Source: Epiperipatus broadwayi (lineage: Eukaryota > Onychophora > Udeonychophora > Euonychophora > Peripatidae). Taken from it: a DNA stretch of 64,000 nt. Numbering within the stretch: the first letter of the stretch is position 1; every line of letters starts with the position of its first letter. The notes below the pieces were generated by a model, which was given only the letters and a program-made list of their open reading frames with translations, searched no databases and had not been told where the DNA came from. A program made the position numbers and the translations under genes. Location: NCBI GenBank assembly GCA_028023455.1, contig JAQFVV010000456.1, forward strand, positions 310,001 to 374,000, written 5' to 3'. Below, in pieces: positions 1 through 11,801 of this stretch.

Positions 1-1356
1 CAAACTAATATGAAAGCGCAGCAAAAAGTTTCAAAATATTATTTGTTAAATAATTACAAAAACATCATACAAAGTAGAACAAAAATAAATTAGTTATTAA
101 TTTAATTTTTTGTCTGTGCGTTTTTGTAATTTAATAAATTATAATTCGACAAAATATTAGTTCCATCCATGTTTAAAATAATGATTGTAAAATATTTGTA
201 ATCACTATTTTTTTTAAAAAAAAAAAAAACCTATTTTATATGCAGTTTATATTTTGACTTTTTGTTTTTAATTTTTATATATTTTTGTAATCAAATTTTA
301 CATATACTTGGATGGCCTATTTGTTGTGCTCTTCTTTTTATTCTCATTCATATCCCCTTTTATCTTTTATACTTTTGTATGTTTTTTTTTCTTTTATAAG
401 CTGCAGGGAAATAAATATGTCTAAATATTTTAAATTTGTGTCTTTTCTTTCTTTATTAGAATTTATCAAACTTTTTACCACTTCTGTATCAATTAGTATT
501 TTTAATTTAACTTTAACATATAAAATATTGTAAATTATCTTAAACTTGATGGCTTTTGTTTTAAAATGATCTTTTCTACTATTATTTTATCAATTCTGCA
601 ATTAGTAGTAATAGTTTTATCTATATTGTTATTATTATTATTATCATCATTATCTAAGACTTTCCACCTTTTTTAGATCTGATTCTTTTACAGTTTTGTT
701 GTACTTGTTAATTTCTTGTTTATTATACTCCATTCTTCATTCAAGTTTTTTTATCACATGTAGTTTTTTCTTTAGAAATCTATTATTTTTTGAATAAGAA
801 TTTAATATTTGCATTTTTCGTTTTTCATTCATCCTGAGTAAGTTATTGATATTTGATGTTTTCTTATATTTTTAGAATCTTTTCTATTAGTAAAATATTT
901 CCTTTTACCATTGCTATCTTTTATTATGCCTAATTATTATATATAAATAACATTAATCAATTTTTGTATTGCTTGTTTTTTATAATTAAAAGTGATTCCT
1001 TCACATTCTAATCTCCTGACTCATCCCTCTGAATTTTTTTTATTTTATTCTGGTATTTTGTTTTAATACTTAAGAATATTGTATAGCTTTTGATATGTCT
1101 CTAGATTTTTTTCTACATGTTTTACTTTAATATCATCCCTGATAATATAAAGAAATTTTACTTTTTATATGCTGTCACCTATTTTATTATTTGTTTTATT
1201 ATAAAGTATATACTAGCATTTTGAACATTGGTTTAAGAAAATATTATCCTGTAATCATTATAGAAAATTTGCTCTAGCTGAGAGTGCTTTTAGCCAATGG
1301 AGCCAGAATCATAGTAGGCATAAACAGCAGGGTGTGTGTAGAATTTAAATGTAATA
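1..1356. other. AT-rich intergenic DNA, no gene seen
   Basis: The stretch is T-rich on the plus strand with many poly-T and poly-A runs. The only longer open frame (312-533) is low-complexity, rich in Phe, Leu and Ser, and resembles nothing I recognise. I read it as chance. No repeat structure stands out. Confidence 0.6.
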
Positions 1357-1773
1357 TTAATTTATGTAAATTGGTAATTTAAATATTTTACTTTTTAGAA
1401 AGGTGTATGCTGTTTTCTTTTTGATGATTGTGGGGGAATATACCATGCCTTTTACCTTTTGCATTTTGTCATCACATTCAGTGCATACAATGTTGACTTT
1501 TACAAGGTCAAAAATATGGCCTAAATTCCATTTGTGCTCAAGAAAAACTGATTTGTATTTTGAGCCATTTTTTGAAAATTTATACATAAACTTATGTTGT
1601 GCAACTTTAGTAGCGATGTTGGCACAAGACTTCCTATAGTATACAGACCTACAAGGGATATTACTGCATACTATTTTGTACACTATTTGAGAGACTTGAA
1701 ACTTGGGATAATATTCTTTCTCTTGTTTAATGAGCCCATTTAAGTTAAAGGGATTCTCAAATTGCTTTTGCAT
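1357..1773 (-). pseudogene. Decayed Penelope-like GIY-YIG endonuclease domain
   Basis: The open frame of 138 codons carries a worn GIY-YIG signature of the kind that ends Penelope-like reverse transcriptases. A VYKIVC strand is followed after a short Cys-containing loop by VYYRKS, where intact members have VYIGxT. A QHK motif follows, then a spaced H and a GH pair (HKWNLGHIFDL). The Gly and Arg of the active-site region are altered, so a working nuclease is unlikely. No reverse transcriptase domain is recognisable upstream on the minus strand (above 1773), so this is a 3' fragment. The same style of remnant is found on the plus strand near 46.4 kb, and it differs in sequence from the better Penelope at 17.6-19.6 kb. 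The family call rests on motif order only. Confidence 0.5.
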
Positions 1774-2460
1774 GCATTAGAGCAGATTTTTTTCATTTTT
1801 TATAAAAGCCTTGAAATATAGGCAGAATTATTCAAGGTTTATTATCTGCCTGTTGTATAGGTGCCTGATTTATCTCTTTATAAAATGTTTTAATGGTATT
1901 AATTAATGAATTGTATTTTCCTATTTACATCTTAAAGCATGAGGTTAGATGAGCTTTAAGAAAACACAGGAGTTATTTTTTTTACCAAATTTATATTTTA
2001 ATAATATTGTATTTTTTTGTAATTATACTAAGTATTTTCCTGGATTCTTTACTAGTTTTACTTTCAACTTTGAAAATACAGTGTCATATGACTTTCAGAA
2101 CTAATATTCAATATCTGTATTAGAAATTTATTTATTTATTTTACTCCAAACCAGCTATTGTAATCTTAATTCATCAGTGACACACTAAATGTAAATGTCA
2201 TATCTTAATCCCCACAGACTTTGACATTCAATAAGTAGAATCATTGATTTTTTTTCTAGCATCAGTTTTATTTTATTTTATATTGTCCAAGCTGACATCT
2301 AACATATTAGGATTTTGAGTTTAGCACCAATTATACATTTAGTAATATAAGTTATACACTAAGTCTAATGATGATTGATTACTCAAATTTATTATTAATA
2401 ACTAAAAATTAAGATAAGAAAAATATGTGATGCTTTGTTCTGGTATATTCAATATTCTGT
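1774..2460. other. AT-rich intergenic DNA, nothing recognised
   Basis: The interval has no open frame of note and no repeat I could pair. It separates the Penelope remnant from the TA-associated foldback. Confidence 0.5.
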
Positions 2461-2580
2461 CTAATATATATATATAAGCAAAAACAAGTTTAAAAAAAAT
2501 TATATATAAACTTGTTTTTGTATATATATATATATATATCTAATATATATATATAAGCAAAAACAAGTTTAAAAAAAATT
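2461..2580. repeat. 41-bp exact direct repeat with an inverted copy between
   Basis: Positions 2461-2501 and 2540-2580 are identical over 41 bases: a TA tract, then a segment around CAAAAACAAGTTTAAAA. Between them lies an inverted piece (TAAACTTGTTTTTG, 2507-2520) and another TA tract. The repeat forms the left border of the foldback at 2606-2826. A related AAAACAAGTT segment borders the foldbacks at 30.6-30.7 kb, so it looks like a subterminal part of that element family. Confidence 0.8.
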
Positions 2581-2605
2581 AACCTGCCTATAGCTTGCAT
2601 TTTAT

Positions 2606-2826
2606 GATCACAGATGTAGTTTTACCAATAGCTCACCAAGATTGTTTACAAAACATGCTGAGAGAAAATCGAAAATTAGTCCCTCTACCCTTTACTGACA
2701 AAAGCCAATAACCTTGAAACCTGTTTAGTTGGGGACAATTTGAAAGAGATATTGAATTTTCGATTCTCTCTCAGCATTTTTTGTAAACAAGCTTGATGAG
2801 CTATTGGTAAAGTTTTATCTGTGATC
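2606..2826. mobile_element. Foldback (long-hairpin) MITE, copy 1
   Basis: Arms 2606-2677 and 2755-2826 are inverted copies of about 72 nt with scattered mismatches, around a loop of about 77 nt. The right arm ends GTGATC and runs straight into a TATATATATA tract. The left side is preceded by GCTTGCATTTTATGATCA. The outer arm (ATAGATGG-like start, a TTTACCAA core, then GTTTAC-AAAC) matches the outer arms of the hairpins at 30250-30601 and 30708-31017, while the inner parts differ. No protein is encoded. I infer a non-autonomous family that inserts at or carries TA repeats. The mobilising enzyme is not visible. Confidence 0.7.
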
Positions 2827-5221
2827 GTATATATATATTTATTTTAATAAAAATATAAACAAATATTATAGACAACTACATTAATAAATATTTAATTTTT
2901 TACATCGAATCGATTTTCGTTCAAAATGAACCTTTTCAGATGTTAGAATAAATCAAAAAATCTCGTGATTTATATTAACGTAGCAACTTATTGTTCAAAT
3001 TAAATCCTAAAAATTATTAAAAATTTTTAATGTTTAACTGACCACTTTTAACTCAAATTCATGGATTCCTGGTGCTAAATTCAGAAACTTAGCATCCTTT
3101 ACCCTTAATAATATATATAGTACCACAGGTGAAGAGCACTTCCCATGAAATTGTTGGTCATAATTATTAAAAGTAAAATGTTCATAAATAATGCAAAAGT
3201 TTTAAAATTGATTGATAAACAATAAAATTATTGCAGAATAATTTGTCCATAAATAATTGGATTAAAAAAAGAAAAAAAGCATCTCATTTGAAAATAAATA
3301 AATTTATAGAAGTCTGAAGAGTTTTTTTATTATTAGTTTAAAACAAAATACAGTTTGCTAAAAGTTAATTAATTCATGGTTTTATGTATTAAAGAGTTAT
3401 TCATATAAATGTCATTTATCAGGAGAAGTTACAATTAATTAATTAGAAAGGGGTGGGAAATGTAATTTAGAAAAGCTAGAAGTAGTTGAATTTCAAGCAA
3501 TTAAAAGTTAAAGCTATAGCAGTTAAAAAATAAATCTTGTACATAAAATTAAAAATACTTCTTTACCTTTAAAGAAATGTAAATATATATCTGTATTAAT
3601 AGTGAAATGTAAACATAAAGGAATGGCAAAATGTGTACATGTTAATAAAATGGAATATGAAAGTTAAATATTAAAGAAAAAAACAAATGAAAGGGTATAA
3701 TTGGAATTTCCATCAAGGAGTATATACAATCATAAGCTATATAAAAACAGAATTAGCAATGGCTACTAAGTAAAAATTTATAAACAACAAAATTAGCAAT
3801 GCCTACTAATTAAAAACAGGATTAATTATTTAATTAAAATCCTATCAAAAAATTTAATCAAAAGCAGTGGATGAATTTTCAACAACGGATATAGCTGGCA
3901 GGTATAGAAACCAATAAAAAAATGACAACAGGTCTTCACATAAATAATCAGTTTTTCATCATTCAAGCAGTTCTTACAATCAGTCTTCAGTCGGTCTTGT
4001 CACATATCCAGAATCAGTGTTTTTTCATGACAATGCAGTGTTAGCAGTCATCGGAAACATATGACCAAATTCCAGCCTCAGTCCGATGGACATCAGCAAC
4101 CTGCCCAACAGAAATAATACCTGCCTAATAACTTGAAGCCACCAGAGATTTCTAACTGTCTTGAATAATAGTATCATGAAATAGCAATCATAGGAACCTC
4201 CACAAAGGCTTAAAATCCAACTGGTTAGTAAAGCAGCAAACAGCAAGAAGTCAACATCGAAAATCCTATAGGTAATAAATAACATTTCTTATTCCATTTA
4301 TGATATTAATGTAGCCATTGCAATAATTTGAAGCCTCCAGAGTCAGTAAAACCAATGAATTCTATAGTGCATAAAATGAACTATTGATATGTGTGTGTTT
4401 TAAATGCCTTGTATTATTTAATAGATGTTCAAATTTAGTATATATAGTAGATAATTTTAAAGAACAAACTTTAATTTTCTTGGGAATACAATTTGAATAA
4501 TATCTACTTTTTAAGCAGTAATCTTTTTAATTTTTTTAGTATACTAGTCTATGATCCAACCAATAATCTATACTTGCTTGCAAGTGCTATCTCCTAACTA
4601 TAATGTGATCATTGTTTTGAGCATGGATAAATCCATGTTTTTAATTCATAGCTGTTTTTCTGTCTAAACAAAATTATTGTGATAGTCAATTCATAATTTG
4701 TCATTTCCGATAATTCTAAAGTCTATTATTTATAGTAACATATGCATATAAATATTTAATACTATCATTTTATTATTAGATTTATTAATAGATTATTAAA
4801 TAATATATTCTTATTCAGCTTATATGAATATATTTAAATTTCTGTTGAAATATAATGTATTTGATTACAAATTCATATTTAAGTCTTAAGTTACTGAGAG
4901 GGTGTTATCTTTTTGCTTGTTAAAAATATTCACCTTTTAATATTAAAGTTAGTCAATTTCAACATGTTGAGCAACATTATATAAAATATAATTACTATAT
5001 TGTTATAATATATTCATAGATAAATAATAACAATATAATAATTGTTGATTTGAAAACAAAAAAATGGTGATGATTCAATTATTTATGAAGTTAAAGATCA
5101 GTCAATAGAGAAATATGGAAGACATTGATAAAAAATTATACTTAAAAACAAAATTGGGAGATTTAAAAATGACTATATATTTTCATATTGATACTAATAA
5201 CAGTAATTTATATATATATAT
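2827..5221. other. AT-rich intergenic DNA, no supported gene
   Basis: A minus-strand frame of 86 codons at 4025-4285 is hydrophobic and lies in slightly less AT-rich DNA. It has no recognisable domain and no neighbouring coding signal, so I do not call it a gene. The rest is A-rich and T-rich with short homopolymers. Confidence 0.5.
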
Positions 5222-5455
5222 GACCGTGTGGTGTAGTAGATCGCTTGGGAAACTTAATCTAGTATGAACATTTTTCTCTTTAATAAAATCTAAACTTGCG
5301 AAAGCAAAATTATAAAACTTACTTTTATACATACAAAATACAATACAATTATTTTTTATTAATTTGATGTACACCAATGCTATTTAAGTATTGCTCCACT
5401 GGTCCCTTAGGCAGAGAAGAAGAATACACAGAGGGTACCTGTGGTCAAGCCAGAG

Positions 5456-5456
<1 letters not shown>
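5222..5456. repeat. Unidentified block between TA tracts
   Basis: The block starts immediately after a TATATATATA run (GACCGTGTGGTGTAGTAGAT) and ends immediately before the long TA tract at 5457 (CAAGCCAGAGC). Both ends are much richer in GC than the middle, as in small non-autonomous elements. I could not pair the two ends as inverted repeats by eye, so the class is unknown. Confidence 0.35.
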
Positions 5457-5518
<62 letters not shown>

Positions 5519-5522
5519 TATA
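5457..5522. repeat. TA dinucleotide microsatellite
   Basis: An essentially pure TA tract with one interruption near 5514. It directly abuts the hairpin element at 5523. The open frame through it is a poly-Tyr/Ile artefact. Confidence 0.95.
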
Positions 5523-5734
5523 TGCAAAACCATAAAACAATACAATACTGGATTAAATTTTAAAAATTTTACCAAAATCCTTACACAACCATGGTTTCAT
5601 CTACTACAAATAGACCTTTAGATTGATTTTCACTTAAGAAGGTCTATTTGTAGTAGATGAAACCATGGTTGTGTAAGGATTTTGGAAAAAATTTTAAAAT
5701 TTAATCTAGTATTGTATTGTTTTATGGTTTTGCA
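5523..5734. mobile_element. Near-perfect 96-nt-arm hairpin element
   Basis: Arm 5523-5618 and arm 5639-5734 are inverted complements of equal length (96 nt) with about three mismatches, separated by a 20-nt loop. The arms start and end with TGCAAAACC / GGTTTTGCA. A TA tract touches the left arm, and another starts 41 bp beyond the right arm. High arm identity points to recent origin or maintenance by gene conversion. If transcribed, it would give a long dsRNA hairpin. It shares no obvious sequence with the three-member foldback family, so I treat it as a separate element. Confidence 0.8.
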
Positions 5735-5770
5735 TTTTTATTTTTGCTAGTATAGTGTTAGACAGTTTTG

Positions 5771-6479
<709 letters not shown>

Positions 6480-7430
6480 TTTTATTTAGGTACTTGCAAA
6501 TTCAGATCACTTTCAAGTGAAGAAAGATTGCAAGAATTAAAAGAGGAACTGTCTGATATTAAATGGGACATTATTGGACTTTGTGAAGTTAGAAGAAAAG
6601 GTGAAGAGACAATTGATTTAAAAAGTGGACATATACTCTGTTATAAAGGTACACATATTGGAAATATAAGTGGAGTAGGATTCATTATAAAAAAAAGTAA
6701 AAGAACAACATTGTGGATATTGGTGGTGTATTAGAAAGAGTTGCAAGATTAGTTATACAACTTAATAGTAGATAACAAATGCAGATAATTCAGGTTTATG
6801 CCCCAACAAGTGTTTATAGTGATGAAGTAGTAGAAGATTTTTATATGGGTAAACAAAAGGCTTTTGTTCAGAGTAAACAACATTTTAAATTGTTATGGGA
6901 GACTTTAATGTTAGAACTGGTAAACAAATGAAAGATGAAAGTGCTGTAGGTAATTGCGGTTATGGTAATAGAAATGAGAGAGGACATAGGCTAGTGGAGT
7001 TTGCTGAAAAAGAAAAACTTTATATTATGAATTATTTTTTTTAGAAAAATGTTAAAAGGAAATGGACATGCAAGCATCCCAATGAAGGTACAGCAGAATT
7101 GGATTATATTTTGACTAAGAGAAAATACATATTTGAAGATTGTAATGTTCTTAATAAATTTAACACAGGAAGTGATCATCGATTAGTAAGATGTAAGATA
7201 CATGTTAATGCAAAACAAGAGAGACAAAAATTATTAAGAAAAACAATTTTTATAGTTGATATTCCTAATCTTCAGAAACATTCTAATGAATTTAAATTAG
7301 AACTTACAAATTGGTTTCAAGTATTAGTAGATTTTGAACATGATTCAGATTTGAATGAAATTAATATGAAAATAACTGATACACTTATAAAAACTGCAAC
7401 AAAGCTGGTAGAAAAAAGCAGCAATTGATC
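6480..7430 (+). pseudogene. RTE-like LINE endonuclease region (broken)
   Basis: The first piece reads LSDIKWDIIGLCEVRRKGEE, the characteristic start of the apurinic-type endonuclease, in which the Glu after LC is a metal-binding residue. A following IQVYAPTS stretch near 6785 lies in another frame. A stop interrupts the GDFN-like region near 6900. The segment at 7099-7428 contains GSDHRLVRCKI, matching the SDH motif that ends this nuclease fold. The key residues are still visible, but frame changes between them make the domain non-functional. In an intact element it would nick target DNA to prime reverse transcription. Confidence 0.8.
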
Positions 7431-8674
7431 AATACAATTTCTACTGAGACTAGAGAATTTATGAAGAAAAGAAGGAATATGAAGATATACAAAAATGATG
7501 CATTAAAAAGGATTGAATATATCGAATTTTGTAAAATGGTATGGAAAAGAGTTGAAAATGATATAAGAAAGTATAACTGTGAAGTAGCAAGAAAAGCTGT
7601 AGAAGAAAATAAAAGTCTCAAGAATATAAAGCATTTTGGTATTGGTAGGAAATTTATATCTGCAATAAGAAAAAAAATGGAATGGAATGGGTAAAAAACT
7701 TTTATCAAGAATTATATAGTAATAAAGAAAAAGTACCTCCTATTTCTAATACATCTTCTGAATTGCCCAGATTTTTAAATGAAGAAGTGAAATATGCAAT
7801 TAAATGTATGAAGAAAGGAAAGGCTCCAGGTAATGATGGAATTATAATTGATATATTAAAGGAAGCAGGTGAAGAAATAGAAATTTTTTTAGCAAAGTTA
7901 TATTCCAAATATCTAAATGATAAAGATGTACTAGATGATTGGAAGAATGTAGTAATAATATTAATATTTAAAAAAAGGTGATAAAGAATATATTAGAAAT
8001 TACAGACCTATCAGCCTTTTATCAGTTTTATACAAAATTTTTACCAAGATAATTATAACTCATCTACACAGAACATTGGATTTCCACCAAACAAGGGAAT
8101 GAGATGGATTTAAAATGGTTTTAGTACAGTAGTTCATATCCAGCTATTGAGAGAAGTTATAGAAAGGATAAATAAATATGAGTTGCTATTATGTTTTGTA
8201 TTTGTAGATTATGAAAAGACATTTGATTCTATAAACATTTCTTCAGTGATTAAAGCATTGGATCATCAATGTATAGATCCAGGATATTGTCATATTTTAA
8301 AGAATATTTATAAAAGTGCAACAGCAACAATTAGATTACATAATGATACTGGGAAAGTCAACATTGAAAAAGGTGTAAGACCAGGTAACTCCATATCTCC
8401 AAAACTTTTTACAGCAATGTTGCAAAAAGTATTTTGTGGATTAAAATGGGAAACTAAAGGAGTGAAAGTAAATGGAGATTATTTAAGTCATTTAGATTTT
8501 GGAGATGATATAGTTGTTTTTGCAAATAATGCTTCAGAGCTGCAGGAAATGTTGCAGGAGTTATCAGATGAAAGTAGGAAAGTAGGACTAAAGATAACTG
8601 TTAAAAAGACTAAAGTAATGTTTAATCGATTTTCTCAAAATATAAAAATAAAGATTGATTATGATGAATTATAA
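7425..8674 (+). pseudogene. RTE-like LINE reverse transcriptase region (broken)
   Basis: The frame 7682-7981 holds KGKAPGNDGI, the conserved lead-in to the reverse transcriptase. Just after it NYRPISLLS appears in a shifted frame near 7997. The frame 8147-8674 (175 codons) carries motif A as FVDYEKTFDSI (residues 19-29), the GVRPGNSISPKLF motif B and the catalytic box as FGDD (residues 118-121, usually FADD). The Ala-to-Gly change in that box is conservative, and both catalytic Asp residues remain. Frameshifts near 7980 and 8120 disconnect the fingers from the palm. The connecting region 7425-7694 is Lys-rich and less conserved. Confidence 0.85.
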
Positions 8675-9285
8675 GAAGTTAACATTTACAAATACCTTGG
8701 TCAGATTATTAATACAGATGGAAACATAATGGATGAAATTAATCATAGAATTAAACTTGGTTGGAGTGCTTTTGGTAGAAATAACTTGATATTAAAAGGA
8801 ATATGCATATGTGTTTGAAAAGGAAGGTTTTTAACAAATGTGTTTTACCAGTTCTTACTTATGGATCTGAGACTTGAACACTTAATAGAAAAGCAATACA
8901 GAGTCTCCAGACCACTCAAAGAAGTATGGAGAGATGCATGTTGGGAGTAACAAGAAGAGATCGAAAATGCAATGTATGGGTAAGAGAACAAACAGATGTT
9001 ACTGACCTCATTGAAAAAATTAAAAGATTGAAGTGGAGTTGGGCTGGACATATTTCTAGAAGAGATGATAATAGATGGACAATTGGAATCTTAAACTGGA
9101 TTCCAAAAGATTGTAAAAGACCCAGAAAGAGACCACATGTGAGATGGATGGATGAAATAAAAAAGTGTGCAGGGGTGATGTGGAGAAGAAAAGCTAAAGA
9201 TCGGAGAAGATGGATTAAACTTGGAGAGACCTTCAACCTGCAGTGGATTATAATGGTTGATGATGATGATGATGATGATGATGAT
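8675..9285 (+). pseudogene. RTE-like LINE C-terminal region and GAT tail
   Basis: The frame 8926-9345 reads WAGHISRRDDNRWT, then CKRPRKRPHVRWMDEIKK and WRRKAKDRRRWIKLGE, the highly conserved C-terminal block of this LINE group. The ORF runs into the 3' repeat (GAT)n at about 9254-9285, which gives a meaningless poly-Asp end. In related copies at 12905-13083 and 63018-63380 the same block ends with similar GAT units, so the repeat is the element tail rather than a host microsatellite. A stop near 8673 and another near 8876 precede the block. Confidence 0.85.
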
Positions 9286-9349
9286 TTGATAAAGGATAGT
9301 CAGCTTAGGAAAATCAAAATAGTTCTTAGCAATCTTAAAAATTGAAAGG

Positions 9350-10290
9350 CTTCAGATCCTGTTAAAATATCTGGAGGCTTTAGAATAAAATGGTAATGTG
9401 TTAGTTTCAAAAATATCAAAGTTTTTTAGAAACATATAAATTGCTGATGTAGTGCCACTTGATTTTAAGAATGCTTCTATTATTCCAATTTTTAAAAGTA
9501 AAATGTATAGACAAAATTGCAGTAATTATCATGGAATGTCATCACTATCCTATACAGCAAAGATAATTTCATGAATTTTATTGAATAAATTGCTTCCAGT
9601 GAATGTTTATCAGAGACTCAATATAGTTTTAGAGAATCATGGTACATTATAGACATGATTTTTTTTGCTATGCAATTGGAAAGTAGTGTCAGAAACAAAT
9701 GTGTGATTTATCTATTGCCTTTATTCATTTGGTCAAGGCATTTGATTTAGTTGATTTAACAGGTCAATGCATTGCTTGAAATTAGTTAGTTGCCCACCAA
9801 AATTAATTCATGTTATACAGCTTCTACATGATAAATTGAGAAAAAGAGTTATATTAACAAGTGGAAATTTTGAGTCATTTCAAACAACTGGTATTAAGCA
9901 AAGATGCTTTCAATTTTTATGGTGTGTAATTATTTATAAGTGTTTTAATTAAGCAGAGAACAAGCTGAAATATAGTTTAATGTTGGAATTTTCAATTTGA
10001 ATATGCTAAAATCAAAAACAAACAATTCAATTTCTTGGATTCTGGATCTACAAGATAATAATTGTACTATTTTTACCTAGTTCAAAATACAATTTAAAGA
10101 ATATACTTAATATTTTGAATGCAACATTTTGTTTAATAATTAATGTTCAAAAAACAGCCAGTCATCAAAGAAATATCTTCAGCAACTTTTAGCTTGTATA
10201 GTTATCAACTTGAGAATGTAAACTAATTGAAATATCTTGATAGCTTTATAAGTATAAAGAACATATTAAACCATCAAACATCTCATGATC
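9350..10290 (+). mobile_element. Decayed LINE B reverse transcriptase copy
   Basis: Across three frames I can read a second LINE family. A NYHGMSSLSYTAKII segment near 9520 matches the usual NYRGISLLS lead-in. It is followed by a GFR-like SFRES segment, a motif A-like HLVKAFDLVD near 9727, and the frame 9767-9952 with LVSCPPKLIHVIQLLHDKLR and GIKQRC (motif B). A FNLNMLKSKT stretch near 9996 and a degraded thumb follow. The YADD region is too worn to read. Stops and shifts are frequent. The order fits one 5'- and 3'-truncated LINE. The same family lies on the minus strand at 59600-60445, with SCPPKLI against GCPLKFI. Its clade is uncertain. Confidence 0.65.
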
Positions 10291-10372
10291 ACTATTCTTT
10301 ATGCTGACACAAGCTACTTTTCACAAAGGCAAAACTCTCCATACATCCATTGATTACTGTGGCTTGCAATAG

Positions 10373-11184
10373 GTGGCACTAAGAAAGTTAAATAATTATA
10401 GACCAATAGCAGTAACATCGGTTTTATATAAAGTTTTTTCATATATGGTAGCTGGAATAGTTGTAAAATGGATGGAAGAGAATAATGTATTGAGGGAAAT
10501 GCAAGGAGGTTTTAGGTCAGATAGACATATAGGAGATAGTTTGTCTGTAGTTACACAGCTTATGGAGATGAGTAGGAATTCAGGTAGATCATTATATATG
10601 AGTTTTATAGATATAGAGAAAGCATAGGATAGAGTAAATAGAAATAGATTATGGGTAAGGTTAGCCAATTTGGGAATTGATGAAGCTTTAATAAATATTA
10701 TTAAGGAATTATATGAAAATAATTATTATACTTACCAATTAGGGAATATAGAATAAGTTAAAGTTAAAAATGGGATGGGATTAAGGCAAGAATGCCCTAT
10801 GTCACCTATTTGTTTTTGTTGTTTTTGAGTGAAATGGAGAAAGTAATAGAAAGACTAGGAAGAGGGGTAGAGATACCATTAATAAGATGGCAAGGGAGTA
10901 TTTACTTTATCAGGTCTTTTTTTGTGGATGATATCTTTTTGTGTACAGAAAGAAGAGAAGATATGGAAATTATATTGAGGATATGTACAAGAGTGGGTAA
11001 AGAGATGGGGATTAAATTTAGTGAAGAAAAATCAAATATAATGATGGTTAATACTGGGGAAAAAGAAGATGTAGAATTTTTATTGGGGGATATAAAGTTA
11101 AGTGTGGTGTATAGATATAGGTATTTGGGAATAATCTTATGTAATCAGGAAAATTGCTTGGATGAATGGGAGAAAAAATTGTAA
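10373..11184 (+). pseudogene. LINE C reverse transcriptase (stops and frameshift)
   Basis: The frame 10373-10627 shows NYRPIAVTSVLYKVFS (residues 8-23), MQGGFRSDRHIGDS (residues 43-56) and the motif A start FIDIEKA, where an in-frame TAG replaces the residue before D in the usual KAFD or KAYD. After another stop near 10755 and a frameshift, 10792-11184 gives CPMSPI-like motif B remains in the neighbouring frame and FVDD at residues 44-47, the catalytic box. A YRYLGIIL segment follows, typical of the thumb. Both catalytic Asp residues are present. The 10373 start is simply the first Met of the open piece and not a real initiation site. Confidence 0.8.
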
Positions 11185-11801
11185 ATAAATCAAAGAAAAG
11201 AAAGGGTTTGGTAAAGAAACTAACAGTATTTTCATATAATAAATATGATGTAGCTAGAATAGTATGGAAGGGAGTTGCAGTAGCAAGGTTAACATATGGT
11301 ATTGATGTATTATGTGTTAGTAAAAGGGTTTTAGATTATTTAGAGAAAGTACAAAGGGAATTAGGAATACATGCATTAGATGCAGAGATGTGGACAGCAA
11401 AGGAGGCAATTCAAGAAGAAATGGGATGGTCAAGTTTTTATATGCGAGATTCAAAAAGTAAAATGAAAATTTTTGGTAGGTTGCAGTTTATGGATAGTAA
11501 AAGAATAGCCAAAATAGTGTTTAATTGGGTTATGAGTAAAGGGCAGGTAACAAGATGGGTGAGAAAAGTAATGTGGTATGCAAAAGATTTGGATAAAGAA
11601 TTTATATCAGTATACTTGTATAAAAGGTGGGATGATTGTGTTAGGAGGATTGTTGAGTGTTATAGCAGTAAGGACTGGGATAAAACAATAGAAGCATTAA
11701 TAAAAAATAGGGAATTGGAGAGATGGAGAACTAGTATGAAGAGTAAGAAGAGTTTAAATATATATAGAAGTAAACAGAATATTGGATGTGAGTTAATTTA
11801 A
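11166..11801 (+). pseudogene. LINE C C-terminal region
   Basis: The 211-codon open frame begins by overlapping the end of the reverse transcriptase piece in another frame, so a frameshift lies near 11170-11184. It contains LTYGIDVLCVSKRVLDYLEKVQRE-type sequence, the connection between the thumb and the C-terminal part in many LINEs, and is otherwise Lys- and Trp-rich. After the stop at 11801, coding-like sequence continues as a KAQMGSLVTRVYTCKW stretch and an IRHLLIECKCLK segment, a Cys/His cluster like the C-terminal knuckle of LINE proteins. The open length of over 600 bp in such AT-rich DNA suggests moderate age. Confidence 0.75.

Larger units (their letters stand above)
6480..9285 (+). 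mobile_element. RTE-like LINE, near full coding length, inactive
   Basis: The element encodes, in order, an apurinic-type endonuclease, a reverse transcriptase and a C-terminal domain, and ends in a GAT-repeat tail. The coding signal runs for about 2.8 kb, close to the single ORF of the RTE-type LINEs it resembles. It is split over frames beginning near 6444, 7099, 7425, 7682, 8147 and 8926, with several stops, so at least four frameshifts separate the pieces and it cannot make a working protein. I placed the start where endonuclease similarity begins (CKFRSLSSEERLQEL) and the end at the last GAT unit. Neighbouring copies of its 3' end at 12905 and 63018 and of its endonuclease part at 39380 show the family was active here more than once. 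Clade assignment is from motif memory, not a tree. Confidence 0.85.

Noticed and set aside
7385-7908. Minus-strand frames opposite the RTE-like LINE
   Set aside because: They are antisense shadows of the coding strand, whose motifs are clear.
9250-9345. Poly-Asp C-terminus of the RTE-like LINE frame
   Set aside because: It is translation of the GAT tail and not a protein domain.
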